Source: Dickeya zeae NCPPB 2538
GTDB lineage: Bacteria > Pseudomonadota > Gammaproteobacteria > Enterobacterales > Enterobacteriaceae
DNA: 64,000 bases
Assembly: GCF_000406165.1 (NCBI RefSeq)
Contig: NZ_CM001977.1
Span: forward strand, 4,467,334 to 4,531,333
Direction of reading: 5' to 3'
Numbering within the stretch: the stretch's first letter is position 1; each line of letters opens with the position of its first letter. Made by a program: the position numbers and the translations under genes. The notes beneath the pieces were generated by a model. The model was not told where the DNA came from, made no database searches, and worked only from the letters and a program-made list of their open reading frames with translations. Below are positions 18,154 through 27,362 of the stretch, in pieces.

Positions 18154-18687
18154 ATGTCTGAATTTGTCACGGTAGCTCGCCCCTACGCCAAAGCAGCTTT
18201 TGACTTTGCCGTTGAACACCAGGCGCTTGATCGCTGGCAGCAGATGCTGGCGTTCACTGCCGAAGTTGCGCGTAATGAACATATTGCCGGCATGCTGGCC
18301 GGAGCTATCGCTCCCCAGACCATGGCGCAGACATTCATTACCGTGTGTGGTGAACAACTGGATGAAGCGGGCCAGAACCTGATCCGGGTGATGGCTGAAA
18401 ACGGACGTTTGCCGGTGCTGCCTGAAGTACTGGAACAGTTTGTTCAATTGCGTGCGGAGCTGGAATCGACCGTGGATGTCGAGGTCATTTCCGCCGCCAC
18501 GTTGAGCGAGCAGCAGTTATCAGGGATAACCGCTGCAATGGAACAACGTCTGTCACGTAAAGTGAAGCTGAATTGCAAAATTGATAAGTCTGTTATGGCC
18601 GGCGTGGTAATTCGCGCAGGCGATATGGTGATAGACGGCAGTATTCGCGGTCGTCTGGAACGTCTGGCAGACGTCTTGCAGTCTTAA
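18154..18687 (+). CDS. atpH: ATP synthase F1 subunit delta
   Basis: A 177-residue subunit with a helical N-terminal domain that binds the top of the alpha3beta3 ring and a C-terminal part that contacts subunit b. Length equals E. coli delta. A strong GGAGGGAGG Shine-Dalgarno lies just before the ATG. It is 12 bases before atpA. Confidence 0.96.
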   Translation: MSEFVTVARPYAKAAFDFAVEHQALDRWQQMLAFTAEVARNEHIAGMLAGAIAPQTMAQTFITVCGEQLDEAGQNLIRVMAENGRLPVLPEVLEQFVQLRAELESTVDVEVISAATLSEQQLSGITAAMEQRLSRKVKLNCKIDKSVMAGVVIRAGDMVIDGSIRGRLERLADVLQS

Positions 18688-18699
18688 GGGGACTGGAGC

Positions 18700-20241
18700 A
18701 TGCAACTGAATTCCACCGAAATCAGTGAACTGATCAAGCAGCGGATTGCTCAGTTCAACGTTGTGAGCGAAGCTCATAACGAAGGTACGATTGTTTCCGT
18801 TAGTGACGGGATCATTCGCGTACACGGTCTGGCCGATGTAATGCAGGGTGAAATGATTTCCCTGCCGGGCAACCGTTACGCGATCGCACTGAACCTGGAG
18901 CGCGACTCCGTTGGTGCGGTAGTTATGGGTCCGTACGCGGATCTGGCTGAAGGCATGAAGGTTAAATGCACCGGCCGTATTCTGGAAGTGCCGGTTGGCC
19001 GTGGCCTGTTAGGCCGTGTGGTCAACACGCTGGGTGCACCCATCGACGGTAAAGGCCCGCTGGAACATGATGGCTTCTCTGCTGTAGAGACTATTGCACC
19101 GGGTGTTATCGATCGTCAGTCCGTTGATCAGCCGGTTCAGACCGGTTACAAGTCCGTGGACGCCATGATTCCAATCGGTCGTGGTCAGCGTGAGCTTGTC
19201 ATCGGTGACCGTCAGACCGGTAAAACCGCGCTGGCGATTGATGCCATCATCAACCAGCGTGATTCCGGCATCAAATGTATTTATGTCGCTATCGGCCAGA
19301 AAGCGTCCACCATTGCTAACGTGGTGCGTAAACTGGAAGAGCACGGCGCATTGGCCAACACTATCGTTGTGGTGGCAACTGCGTCTGAATCCGCTGCGTT
19401 GCAATACCTGGCACCGTATGCCGGTTGCGCCATGGGCGAATACTTCCGTGACCGCGGTGAAGATGCGCTGATTATTTATGATGACCTGTCTAAACAGGCT
19501 GTCGCTTATCGTCAGATTTCCCTGCTGCTTCGTCGTCCGCCAGGTCGTGAAGCTTATCCAGGTGACGTATTCTACCTGCACTCCCGTCTGCTGGAGCGTG
19601 CTGCGCGTGTTAACGCCGAGTACGTGGAAGCCTTCACTAAAGGTGAAGTGAAAGGACAAACCGGTTCTTTGACTGCTCTGCCGATCATCGAAACGCAGGC
19701 TGGCGACGTGTCCGCGTTCGTTCCGACCAACGTTATCTCGATTACCGATGGTCAGATCTTCCTGGAATCCAACCTGTTCAACTCCGGTATTCGTCCGGCG
19801 GTTAACCCAGGGATTTCCGTATCCCGTGTGGGTGGCGCTGCACAGACCAAGATCATGAAGAAACTGTCCGGTGGTATTCGTACCGCGCTGGCACAGTACC
19901 GCGAACTGGCTGCGTTCTCCCAGTTTGCCTCCGATCTGGACGATGCAACCCGTAAACAGCTGAGCCACGGTCAGAAAGTGACCGAGCTGCTGAAACAGAA
20001 ACAGTATGCGCCGATGTCTGTTGCGCAGCAGTCTCTGGTGCTGTTCGCGGCGGAACGCGGTTATCTGGAAGACGTTGAACTGGCGAAAGTTGGCAGCTTC
20101 GAAGCCGCACTGTTGGCTTACGCCAGCCGTGAGCACGGCGAGCTTCTGCAGCAGATCGACCAGACTGGTGCTTATAACGATGAGATCGAGGGTAAATTCA
20201 AAGGCATCCTCGATACCTTTAAGGCAACCCAGTCCTGGTAA
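18700..20241 (+). CDS. atpA: ATP synthase F1 subunit alpha
   Basis: A 513-residue non-catalytic nucleotide-binding subunit, the same length as in E. coli. Walker A GDRQTGKT at residues 169-176. It forms the alpha3beta3 hexamer with AtpD and supplies the arginine finger near residue 376 (in SRVGGAAQTK). No unusual feature. Confidence 0.97.
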   Translation: MQLNSTEISELIKQRIAQFNVVSEAHNEGTIVSVSDGIIRVHGLADVMQGEMISLPGNRYAIALNLERDSVGAVVMGPYADLAEGMKVKCTGRILEVPVGRGLLGRVVNTLGAPIDGKGPLEHDGFSAVETIAPGVIDRQSVDQPVQTGYKSVDAMIPIGRGQRELVIGDRQTGKTALAIDAIINQRDSGIKCIYVAIGQKASTIANVVRKLEEHGALANTIVVVATASESAALQYLAPYAGCAMGEYFRDRGEDALIIYDDLSKQAVAYRQISLLLRRPPGREAYPGDVFYLHSRLLERAARVNAEYVEAFTKGEVKGQTGSLTALPIIETQAGDVSAFVPTNVISITDGQIFLESNLFNSGIRPAVNPGISVSRVGGAAQTKIMKKLSGGIRTALAQYRELAAFSQFASDLDDATRKQLSHGQKVTELLKQKQYAPMSVAQQSLVLFAAERGYLEDVELAKVGSFEAALLAYASREHGELLQQIDQTGAYNDEIEGKFKGILDTFKATQSW

Positions 20242-20294
20242 CGCCCCGTGGCCTGCCTTAACGGCAGGCCGCTAGGCATTGAGGAGAAGCTAAG

Positions 20295-21158
20295 ATGGCC
20301 GGCGCAAAAGAGATACGTAGTAAGATCGGAAGCGTCCAGAACACGCAGAAGATCACCAAAGCGATGGAAATGGTCGCCGCTTCCAAAATGCGTAAATCGC
20401 AGGATCGTATGGCGGCCAGCCGTCCTTATGCGGAAACCATACGCAAAGTGATTGGTCACCTTGCGTTAGGGAATCTGGAATATAAACACCCGTACCTGGA
20501 AGAGCGTGACGTTAAACGCGTCGGGTATCTGGTGGTGTCTACCGACCGTGGCCTGTGCGGCGGCCTGAACATTAACCTGTTCAAGAAGCTGCTGGGTGAT
20601 ATGAAAGCCTGGAACGAAAAAGGCGCCGAGATTGATTTGGCGATGATTGGTTCCAAAGGGGTTTCTTTCTTCGGTTCTGTAGGCGCAAACATTGTTGCTC
20701 AGGTTACCGGCATGGGGGATAACCCTTCGTTGTCCGAACTGATCGGGCCGGTGAAAGTCATGCTGCAGGCCTACGACGAAGGTCGTCTGGACAAACTGTA
20801 CGTGGTGAGCAACAAGTTCATCAATACCATGTCTCAGGTTCCACAAGTTGTTCAGCTGCTGCCATTGCCCCCGGCAGAAGAAGGCGAGCTGACGAAGAAA
20901 TCCTGGGATTACCTGTATGAACCCGATCCTAAGTCGCTACTGGATACCCTGTTGCGCCGCTATGTGGAGTCTCAGGTTTATCAGGGCGTCGTAGAAAACC
21001 TGGCCAGTGAACAGGCCGCGCGAATGGTAGCGATGAAAGCCGCAACAGATAACGGCGGCAACCTGATCAAAGAGCTGCAGTTGGTTTACAACAAGGCTCG
21101 TCAGGCAAGCATCACTCAGGAACTCACCGAAATCGTATCGGGAGCCTCCGCGGTTTAA
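20295..21158 (+). CDS. atpG: ATP synthase F1 subunit gamma
   Basis: A 287-residue central shaft subunit that couples rotation of the c-ring to catalysis. The N-terminal helix (MAGAKEIRSKIGSVQNTQKI) and the C-terminal helix form the coiled coil inside the alpha3beta3 ring. Length matches E. coli gamma (287). It lies 53 bases after atpA. Confidence 0.97.
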   Translation: MAGAKEIRSKIGSVQNTQKITKAMEMVAASKMRKSQDRMAASRPYAETIRKVIGHLALGNLEYKHPYLEERDVKRVGYLVVSTDRGLCGGLNINLFKKLLGDMKAWNEKGAEIDLAMIGSKGVSFFGSVGANIVAQVTGMGDNPSLSELIGPVKVMLQAYDEGRLDKLYVVSNKFINTMSQVPQVVQLLPLPPAEEGELTKKSWDYLYEPDPKSLLDTLLRRYVESQVYQGVVENLASEQAARMVAMKAATDNGGNLIKELQLVYNKARQASITQELTEIVSGASAV

Positions 21159-21206
21159 ATCAGGTTTTACGAATTACGTATTGTCGAATTACGTAGAGGA
21201 TTCAAG

Positions 21207-22589
21207 ATGGCTACTGGAAAGATTATCCAGGTAATCGGCGCCGTGGTGGACGTCGAGTTCCCTCAGGAAGCCGTACCGAATGTGTACGATGCGATTGAGG
21301 TAGAGAACGGGGCTGAGAAACTGGTGCTGGAAGTGCAGCAGCAGTTAGGTGGCGGCCTGGTTCGTTGTATTGCAATGGGTTCTTCCGACGGCCTGCGCCG
21401 TGGTTTGAAAGTCACTAACCTGGCGCACCCGATCGAAGTACCGGTTGGTAAAGCGACGCTGGGTCGTATCATGAACGTACTGGGTGAGCCGGTCGACATG
21501 AAAGGACCGATCGGCGAAGAAGAGCGCTGGGCTATTCACCGTGCAGCCCCGACGTACGAAGAACTGTCCAACTCCCAGGAACTGCTGGAAACCGGTATCA
21601 AGGTTATCGACCTGATTTGTCCGTTTGCTAAAGGCGGTAAAGTCGGTCTGTTCGGTGGTGCGGGTGTAGGTAAAACCGTAAACATGATGGAGCTGATTCG
21701 TAATATCGCGATCGAGCACTCCGGTTACTCAGTGTTTGCGGGCGTGGGTGAACGTACCCGTGAAGGTAACGACTTCTACCACGAAATGACCGACTCCAAC
21801 GTTATCGACAAAGTATCGCTGGTGTATGGTCAGATGAACGAGCCGCCGGGTAGCCGTCTGCGTGTGGCGCTGACCGGTCTGACCATGGCGGAAAAATTCC
21901 GTGACGAAGGTCGTGACGTTCTGCTGTTCGTGGATAACATCTACCGTTATACCCTGGCGGGGACGGAAGTATCCGCACTGTTGGGCCGTATGCCTTCTGC
22001 TGTAGGCTATCAGCCGACACTGGCAGAAGAAATGGGTGTGTTGCAGGAGCGTATTACCTCCACCAAGACCGGTTCTATCACGTCTATCCAGGCCGTTTAC
22101 GTGCCAGCGGATGACTTGACTGACCCGTCACCGGCAACCACCTTTGCGCACCTGGACTCGACAGTAACACTGAGCCGCCAGATCGCCTCTCTGGGTATCT
22201 ACCCGGCCGTTGACCCGCTGGATTCCACCAGCCGTCAGCTGGATCCGCTGATCGTGGGTCAGGAGCACTACGATGTGGCGCGCGGCGTGCAGTCTATTCT
22301 GCAGCGTTATCAGGAACTGAAGGATATCATCGCGATTCTGGGTATGGACGAGCTGTCTGAAGAAGACAAGCTGGTGGTATCCCGTGCACGTAAGATCCAG
22401 CGCTTCCTGTCTCAGCCGTTCTTCGTAGCTGAAGTATTTACCGGTTCTCCGGGTAAATACGTGTCGCTGAAAGACACCATCCGTGGCTTCAAAGGCATTA
22501 TGGAAGGCGAATACGACCACCTGCCGGAACAGGCGTTCTACATGGTTGGTTCCATTGATGAAGTAGTGGAAAAAGCCAAGAAACTGTAA
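21207..22589 (+). CDS. atpD: ATP synthase F1 subunit beta
   Basis: A 460-residue catalytic subunit, identical in length to E. coli beta. Walker A GGAGVGKT at residues 150-157, with the catalytic glutamate in GVGERTREGN and the C-terminal DELSEED catch loop contacting gamma. It makes or hydrolyses ATP at the alpha-beta interface. Confidence 0.97.
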   Translation: MATGKIIQVIGAVVDVEFPQEAVPNVYDAIEVENGAEKLVLEVQQQLGGGLVRCIAMGSSDGLRRGLKVTNLAHPIEVPVGKATLGRIMNVLGEPVDMKGPIGEEERWAIHRAAPTYEELSNSQELLETGIKVIDLICPFAKGGKVGLFGGAGVGKTVNMMELIRNIAIEHSGYSVFAGVGERTREGNDFYHEMTDSNVIDKVSLVYGQMNEPPGSRLRVALTGLTMAEKFRDEGRDVLLFVDNIYRYTLAGTEVSALLGRMPSAVGYQPTLAEEMGVLQERITSTKTGSITSIQAVYVPADDLTDPSPATTFAHLDSTVTLSRQIASLGIYPAVDPLDSTSRQLDPLIVGQEHYDVARGVQSILQRYQELKDIIAILGMDELSEEDKLVVSRARKIQRFLSQPFFVAEVFTGSPGKYVSLKDTIRGFKGIMEGEYDHLPEQAFYMVGSIDEVVEKAKKL

Positions 22590-22609
22590 CGCCTTGATAG
22601 GAGGGTGAT

Positions 22610-23032
22610 ATGGCTGCTATGACTTACCATCTGGATGTCGTTAGTGCGGAACAGGCAATGTTTTCCGGTCTGGTGCAGAAAATCCAGGTGACCGGTAGCG
22701 AAGGCGAACTGGGAATTTATCCTGGCCACGCCCCCCTGCTCACGGCCATTAAGCCTGGTATGGTGCGCATTGTTAAACAGCACGGCGAAGAAGAGTATAT
22801 CTACCTGTCCGGCGGTATCCTTGAGGTACAACCGAATATGGTGACCGTGCTGTCCGATACCGCCATTCGTGGGCAGGATCTTGATGAAGCGCGTGCGCTG
22901 GAAGCGAAGCGCAGAGCCGAAGAGCATATCCGCAATTCACACGGTGATGTGGATTATGCTCAAGCCTCTGCCGATTTGGCAAAAGCCATTGCCAAACTGC
23001 GCGTCATTGAGCTGACCAAAAAAGCGATGTAA
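22610..23032 (+). CDS. atpC: ATP synthase F1 subunit epsilon
   Basis: A 140-residue subunit that links gamma to the c-ring and inhibits ATP hydrolysis. The N-terminal beta sandwich (TGSEGELGIYPGHAPLLT) and two C-terminal helices are present. Last gene of the operon, followed by a strong hairpin terminator. Confidence 0.96.
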   Translation: MAAMTYHLDVVSAEQAMFSGLVQKIQVTGSEGELGIYPGHAPLLTAIKPGMVRIVKQHGEEEYIYLSGGILEVQPNMVTVLSDTAIRGQDLDEARALEAKRRAEEHIRNSHGDVDYAQASADLAKAIAKLRVIELTKKAM

Positions 23033-23062
23033 CAGATGCTGATGTAACTATCATGCAGATGT

Positions 23063-23094
23063 AAAAAAGCCAGCTGATTCAAGCTGGCTTTTTT
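23063..23094 (+). terminator. atp operon terminator
   Basis: A 13-bp perfect inverted repeat (AAAAAAGCCAGCT / AGCTGGCTTTTTT, loop of 6). A-run on one side and T-run on the other make it bidirectional, fitting its place between convergent atpC and pelX. Confidence 0.9.
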
Positions 23095-23160
23095 TATGGC
23101 TGGGAGCAGAGAGACGGCTGTTGAAAGACTCCGTCTCTTTGTTTTTATCGGTTGCGGCAA

Positions 23161-25365
23161 TTATTTCTTTTTCAGGAAATCACCCAACTGCAGATTGCCT
23201 TTTTCATCACGGCTAAATACCGCAGGGATCGCGACGGATTTATAATTGGCCGTTGTGATCTCTTTCCCCTCGCTGTTGAGCGAACGGTTATTTTTGATGA
23301 AGTAATTGCTGGCATCTACTCTGCCGACGACAGCGTCATCATATTTGCCAGGGTGAGTGCGCAGTGAAATATTGTTTTTGAAAATGCCTTGTTTTTCCGG
23401 GCCATAGTAAGGACTTGGCCGGAAGATAAAGTTAAAGCGCACGTTATCCAGCGCGATATTGTTGGTGACCTGCAGTGCGCCGGGGTTGAAGTTGTCGCTA
23501 AACCCGTCCATGTGGTTACCGATAGCAATGCTATTTTTCACCTGATGTGCGACAGGCTGGCCTTCACCACCCAGCTTGAAGCCATTGCTGGTGTTGTTGA
23601 GCGAGATGGAATTCTCGATCAACACCGCGCCATTCGGGCCATCCTCAATTTTGTTAAACAGGTCGAAGCCGTCATCAACGTTGTCATGGGAGAAGGCACC
23701 GCGAATGACGTTACCCTCGCCAACCCGCATTTTTATTGCGAAACCATCGGCGTCTTTTTTACTCGGGTCCTGATTACTGTGGGATTCTGAATTCAGGATC
23801 AGGTTATAACTAGCCCATAACGGACGACCTACGTTATCGCTGGACGAAACCTGAATACCGGTATTATCGCAGTGGTGTGCCAGTACCCGTTCAATCTGAT
23901 TGTGGCTACCTTCAATGCGGAAACTCTTTTCTGTGATTTCGACCCCTTTGACTTTCCAATAGCTGGCGTTGAGTTGCAGGCCGTGGAAAACCACTTTTTT
24001 GTCTGCTGGCATCAGCGTTTTAATGCCTCTGGCGTTACCGCTGGCACTGACCGGGATAACGGTCGCGCTGTAATCGCCATCCATCAGCCATACTGTGCCA
24101 CCAGCAGGTAACGCAGTAATGGCTGTTTTAATATCCAATGGTGCGTTCTTGCTACCATTGTTGCCCGCTTTACCTTCCGGTGAGACATACAGGTTTTTGG
24201 CGTCGGCCAGCGTAATTTTTTCTACACTGAACGAGGTGTCTTTCGCGGTTCTGTCTTCACCTTCGTCAGGAATATAGACCAGTTTGAAATCAGATTTTGG
24301 CTGCGTCAGCCTGGTCGTCAGAGAGAAGTAATCCCCGGCTCGAGCATGTTGTGGTTTACCCAACGATTTGCCGTTTTGAAATACTTCTATCGTTCCGTTG
24401 TAATTCACCCGCGCCTGTACCGGATAGGTATCACTGGTAGCAAGTGACGAGGAGGCAACCTGCAACAACGGCGCCGTGGTTTCCGCTTTGAATGGTGCGG
24501 AAGGTATCGTGTTGGCTGGACTGGTGGTCAGACTGGCGTTACTGATGGTTATTTTCGCATTACGTGAGGCGAAGAATCCCACGTAGTAGTGGTTCTTATC
24601 TTGCTGGGTAACGAGATCCGCCCCTTTTATGGTTTTACTGACCCACTGGTCGCTGCCCTTAGGCGCATAAGAGGTGATGAAGCCATCGTTGGTGCGTTCC
24701 AGTTTCAGGCGAAATGTCGGGGTTTGCTCCAGATTAATTTTCTCCTGATAGCTGGTGCGGGTAATTTCTGCGTTGGTATTACCCCAGGGTTGCGTTACGC
24801 CATCGCGGCTAATGAGCTGCATTTTTACATCGGTTTTCGATTTTTTGTCCTGCGTCATAATGGCGTTCATCACCATGTTTGATGCCGCGGGAAACTCTTC
24901 ATACCCTTCTTTCAACGGCTCCTGCCGGGGAACGCCAAGGATATCGCGAACTAACAGACCGGCCCCTTCCTGGGCATTGGGTTTGGCGTCGTTTTCCGGA
25001 CCGAACTGATCGACGGTGACGTCAGATTGCAATGTGAAATTCACATTGGCAGGCAATTGCGTATAGAAAAAGGTCAGGCCGTCATGGGTGTTGGCGATTT
25101 TTCCTCCCCGACTTTCGATAGTAACCGGAGAAGCCAGACTGGCTTTATCATTAACGGTCAGCTTTTTACCGTTGATGGTAACGTCATTGACACCTACTTT
25201 TCCCGGCACTACGTTGGTGGCGAAGTTCACATCGGTAGACTGACCAAACGCGATGCTGTGCCACACTGGTGCGGCATCCTGAGTGGTGGCAAAGGCGGTG
25301 TGGGAACCCAGAAGCAAAAGCGAATTAAGGGCGACAGAGAGTAGCCCCGAAGTAGCGTATTTCAT
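23161..25365 (-). CDS. pelX: Exopolygalacturonate lyase, PL9 family, periplasmic
   Basis: A 734-residue protein with a clear Sec signal peptide (about residues 1-26, ending in HTAFA). The N-terminal half is a beta-rich region of the kind seen before the catalytic part in long PL9 lyases. The C-terminal part (about residues 400-725) is a right-handed beta helix with repeated SHSNQ, NNTSNGFK and IAIGNHMDG turns and acidic calcium-binding elements (DADGF, DDGFDLF). Size, domain layout and context fit PelX of Dickeya, which removes disaccharide units from the end of pectate in the periplasm; PelL is much shorter. Two KdgR-type boxes lie upstream. It interrupts the atpC-glmU junction that is closed in E. 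coli. PL9 membership is firm; the exact name is likely. Confidence 0.85.
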   Translation of the reverse strand: MKYATSGLLSVALNSLLLLGSHTAFATTQDAAPVWHSIAFGQSTDVNFATNVVPGKVGVNDVTINGKKLTVNDKASLASPVTIESRGGKIANTHDGLTFFYTQLPANVNFTLQSDVTVDQFGPENDAKPNAQEGAGLLVRDILGVPRQEPLKEGYEEFPAASNMVMNAIMTQDKKSKTDVKMQLISRDGVTQPWGNTNAEITRTSYQEKINLEQTPTFRLKLERTNDGFITSYAPKGSDQWVSKTIKGADLVTQQDKNHYYVGFFASRNAKITISNASLTTSPANTIPSAPFKAETTAPLLQVASSSLATSDTYPVQARVNYNGTIEVFQNGKSLGKPQHARAGDYFSLTTRLTQPKSDFKLVYIPDEGEDRTAKDTSFSVEKITLADAKNLYVSPEGKAGNNGSKNAPLDIKTAITALPAGGTVWLMDGDYSATVIPVSASGNARGIKTLMPADKKVVFHGLQLNASYWKVKGVEITEKSFRIEGSHNQIERVLAHHCDNTGIQVSSSDNVGRPLWASYNLILNSESHSNQDPSKKDADGFAIKMRVGEGNVIRGAFSHDNVDDGFDLFNKIEDGPNGAVLIENSISLNNTSNGFKLGGEGQPVAHQVKNSIAIGNHMDGFSDNFNPGALQVTNNIALDNVRFNFIFRPSPYYGPEKQGIFKNNISLRTHPGKYDDAVVGRVDASNYFIKNNRSLNSEGKEITTANYKSVAIPAVFSRDEKGNLQLGDFLKKK

Positions 25366-25410
25366 ATTTTCCCCATCATTATTTGTTTTGAGTAACGCAT
25401 TATCTCAAAA

Positions 25411-25429
25411 AATGAAACGCTGTTTCTTT
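25411..25429 (-). promoter_or_regulatory. KdgR box upstream of pelX
   Basis: AATGAAACGCTGTTTCTTT, an inverted repeat with GAAA/TTTC half-sites and a 5-base centre, is close to the KdgR consensus of pectinolytic enterobacteria. It is 45 bases before the pelX start, fitting repression by KdgR and release by 2-keto-3-deoxygluconate. Confidence 0.8.
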
Positions 25430-25463
25430 TGTTGCTTCACAAACCGAACGATGAAATTCACTT

Positions 25464-25484
25464 AATGAAACACTTGGTTTCATT
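25464..25484 (-). promoter_or_regulatory. Second, expanded KdgR-like palindrome
   Basis: AATGAAAC-ACTTG-GTTTCATT is a perfect 8-bp inverted repeat around a 5-base centre. It uses the same half-sites as the KdgR box at 25411 but is two bases longer between GAAA and TTTC. It could be a weak KdgR site or bind another IclR-type regulator. Confidence 0.5.
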
Positions 25485-25757
25485 TTGTCGTATATGTCCC
25501 GGTTCGATGAAACGATCGCTCGTTGTTATGCCATGTACAGACTCTTGTTATTGCAGGAGACATTGAGGGGGGGACGTTTTGCATTACCTAAATCCTGCCG
25601 GGTTGGGTAAACTCACGTTAATACGTTTTTTCAGCCTGGAGTAGGTGTGGTGACGTATTTTTCGCTGAAAAATATGTAGTAATCCGGGGTAATAACGGGT
25701 TTACTTTCGTTCGTCCGTACTCAATTGGACACCATTCAGTTTTTAGTCAGGATGCCT
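25485..25757. other. Upstream region of glmU
   Basis: A 273-base spacer left of glmU. It contains several AT-rich tracts and must hold the glmUS promoter, but I see no box pair that stands out. A Shine-Dalgarno CAGGA (25747-25751) precedes the glmU start. Confidence 0.45.
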
Positions 25758-27128
25758 ATGTCAAACAGTGCAATGAGCGTGGTTATCCTTGCCGCCGGCA
25801 AGGGAACCCGCATGTATTCCGATCTTCCCAAAGTGCTTCACCCTCTGGCGGGTAAACCGATTGTTCAGCATGTGATCGATGCGGCGAAAGGTGTCGGTGC
25901 CCGGTGTATTCATCTGGTGTACGGACACGGTGCGGACCTGATTCGCGAAACGCTGACGGAAACATCGTTGAATTGGGTATTGCAAGCCGAGCAGTTGGGA
26001 ACGGGCCATGCGGTGCAGCAAGCGGCCGATGGGTTTGACGATAACGAAGACATTCTGATTCTGTACGGCGATGTGCCGCTGATCTCTCCTGCCACGTTGC
26101 AGCGCCTGGCCGCCGCCAAACCGCAAGGCGGGATTGGCTTGCTGACCGTCAATCTGGCTGACCCTACCGGTTATGGCCGTATTGTGCGCGAGAACGGCGA
26201 CGTGGTGGGGATCGTGGAACACAAAGATGCCACCGAGCAGCAGCGTACCATTACGGAAATCAACACCGGTATTTTGGTGGCCGGCGGTCGTGATTTGAAG
26301 CGTTGGTTAAGCCAGCTCAATAATCACAATGTACAGGGTGAATATTATCTTACCGATATCATCGCCATGGCGTCACAAGAAGGCCAGCGGGTAGTGGCGG
26401 TACAACCGTCGCGTCTGAGTGAGGTGGAAGGCATCAATAACCGTCTGCAACTGGCAACGCTGGAGCGCACTTACCAGCGCGAACAGGCGGAGCAGCTGCT
26501 GCTGGCGGGGGTCATGTTGCTGGATCCGGCTCGTTTTGATTTACGTGGCGAACTGGTGCACGGGCGTGATGTGACTATCGATACCAACGTCATTCTGGAA
26601 GGCCGGGTGACGCTGGGTAATCGGGTTAAAATTGGTACGGGCTGTGTGATTAAAAACAGTGAGATCGGCGATGATTGCGAACTCAGCCCGTACACCGTGG
26701 TGGAAAATGCGGTGTTGCAAGCGCGCTGTACTGTTGGGCCGTTCGCCCGCCTGCGACCCGGTGCTGTGCTGGAAGAAGAAGCGCACGTCGGTAATTTCGT
26801 CGAATTGAAAAAAGCGCGTCTTGGTAAAGGGTCGAAGGCCGGTCACCTGACGTATCTCGGCGATGCGGACATTGGCTCTGGCGTGAATATTGGCGCGGGT
26901 GTGATTACCTGTAATTACGATGGCGCGAATAAGCACCAGACGGTGATTGGTGATGATGTGTTTGTCGGCTCGGATAGTCAGTTGATAGCGCCTGTTAAGG
27001 TGGCTAACGGCGCGACTATTGGGGCTGGGACTACTGTCACCCGTGAGGTGGGGGAAAATGAGCTGGCCATTAGCCGTGTGAAGCAAACCCATATCAGCGG
27101 TTGGATACGCCCGGTAAAGAAAAAATAA
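25758..27128 (+). CDS. glmU: Bifunctional UDP-GlcNAc pyrophosphorylase / GlcN-1-P acetyltransferase
   Basis: A 456-residue enzyme that acetylates glucosamine 1-phosphate and transfers UMP to give UDP-GlcNAc, the precursor of peptidoglycan and LPS. The N-terminal uridylyltransferase has LAAGKGTRM and the C-terminal half is a left-handed beta helix with hexapeptide repeats (IGTGCVIKNSEIGDDC, LTYLGDADIGSGVNIGAG). The ATG at 25758 was chosen over two upstream in-frame ATGs because of its Shine-Dalgarno and the exact E. coli length. It precedes glmS by 234 bases, as in other enterobacteria. Confidence 0.96.
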   Translation: MSNSAMSVVILAAGKGTRMYSDLPKVLHPLAGKPIVQHVIDAAKGVGARCIHLVYGHGADLIRETLTETSLNWVLQAEQLGTGHAVQQAADGFDDNEDILILYGDVPLISPATLQRLAAAKPQGGIGLLTVNLADPTGYGRIVRENGDVVGIVEHKDATEQQRTITEINTGILVAGGRDLKRWLSQLNNHNVQGEYYLTDIIAMASQEGQRVVAVQPSRLSEVEGINNRLQLATLERTYQREQAEQLLLAGVMLLDPARFDLRGELVHGRDVTIDTNVILEGRVTLGNRVKIGTGCVIKNSEIGDDCELSPYTVVENAVLQARCTVGPFARLRPGAVLEEEAHVGNFVELKKARLGKGSKAGHLTYLGDADIGSGVNIGAGVITCNYDGANKHQTVIGDDVFVGSDSQLIAPVKVANGATIGAGTTVTREVGENELAISRVKQTHISGWIRPVKKK

Positions 27129-27136
27129 TCGTCTTA

Positions 27137-27192
27137 CTCCCTCGGATTCGGTTTTCTGCGCAGTCGCATGAAGGCGTACCGATCCGAGGGAG
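27137..27192 (+). other. Inverted repeat 1 in the glmU-glmS spacer
   Basis: Perfect 11-bp repeat CTCCCTCGGAT (27137-27147) / ATCCGAGGGAG (27182-27192) with a 34-base loop. In E. coli the spacer between these genes is cut by RNase E and controlled by sRNAs GlmY and GlmZ. A folded processing region here is inferred. Confidence 0.5.
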
Positions 27193-27213
27193 AACACGTC
27201 TTGGTATAAGACG

Positions 27214-27252
27214 GTTTTGCCCTGTGTTCCTGGTGGGAATTCAGGGCAAAAC
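27214..27252 (+). other. Inverted repeat 2 in the glmU-glmS spacer
   Basis: Perfect 11-bp repeat GTTTTGCCCTG (27214-27224) / CAGGGCAAAAC (27242-27252), loop of 17, followed by ATAAAAATC. It lies about 110 bases before the glmS start and could be a weak terminator or part of the GlmZ-responsive leader. Confidence 0.5.
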
Positions 27253-27362
27253 ATAAAAATCCCCACTCTCTACAAGGCTCGGGGAATCCGGAAAAAACCG
27301 GAACAATCAGGTCTAAAGACATCGTGGTGACACAATATGTCACGTTTACAGGAATACAACCG

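Noticed and set aside
19009..20136. 375-codon reverse frame inside atpA
   Set aside because: Open only because of the strong codon bias of atpA; no start signal or domain.
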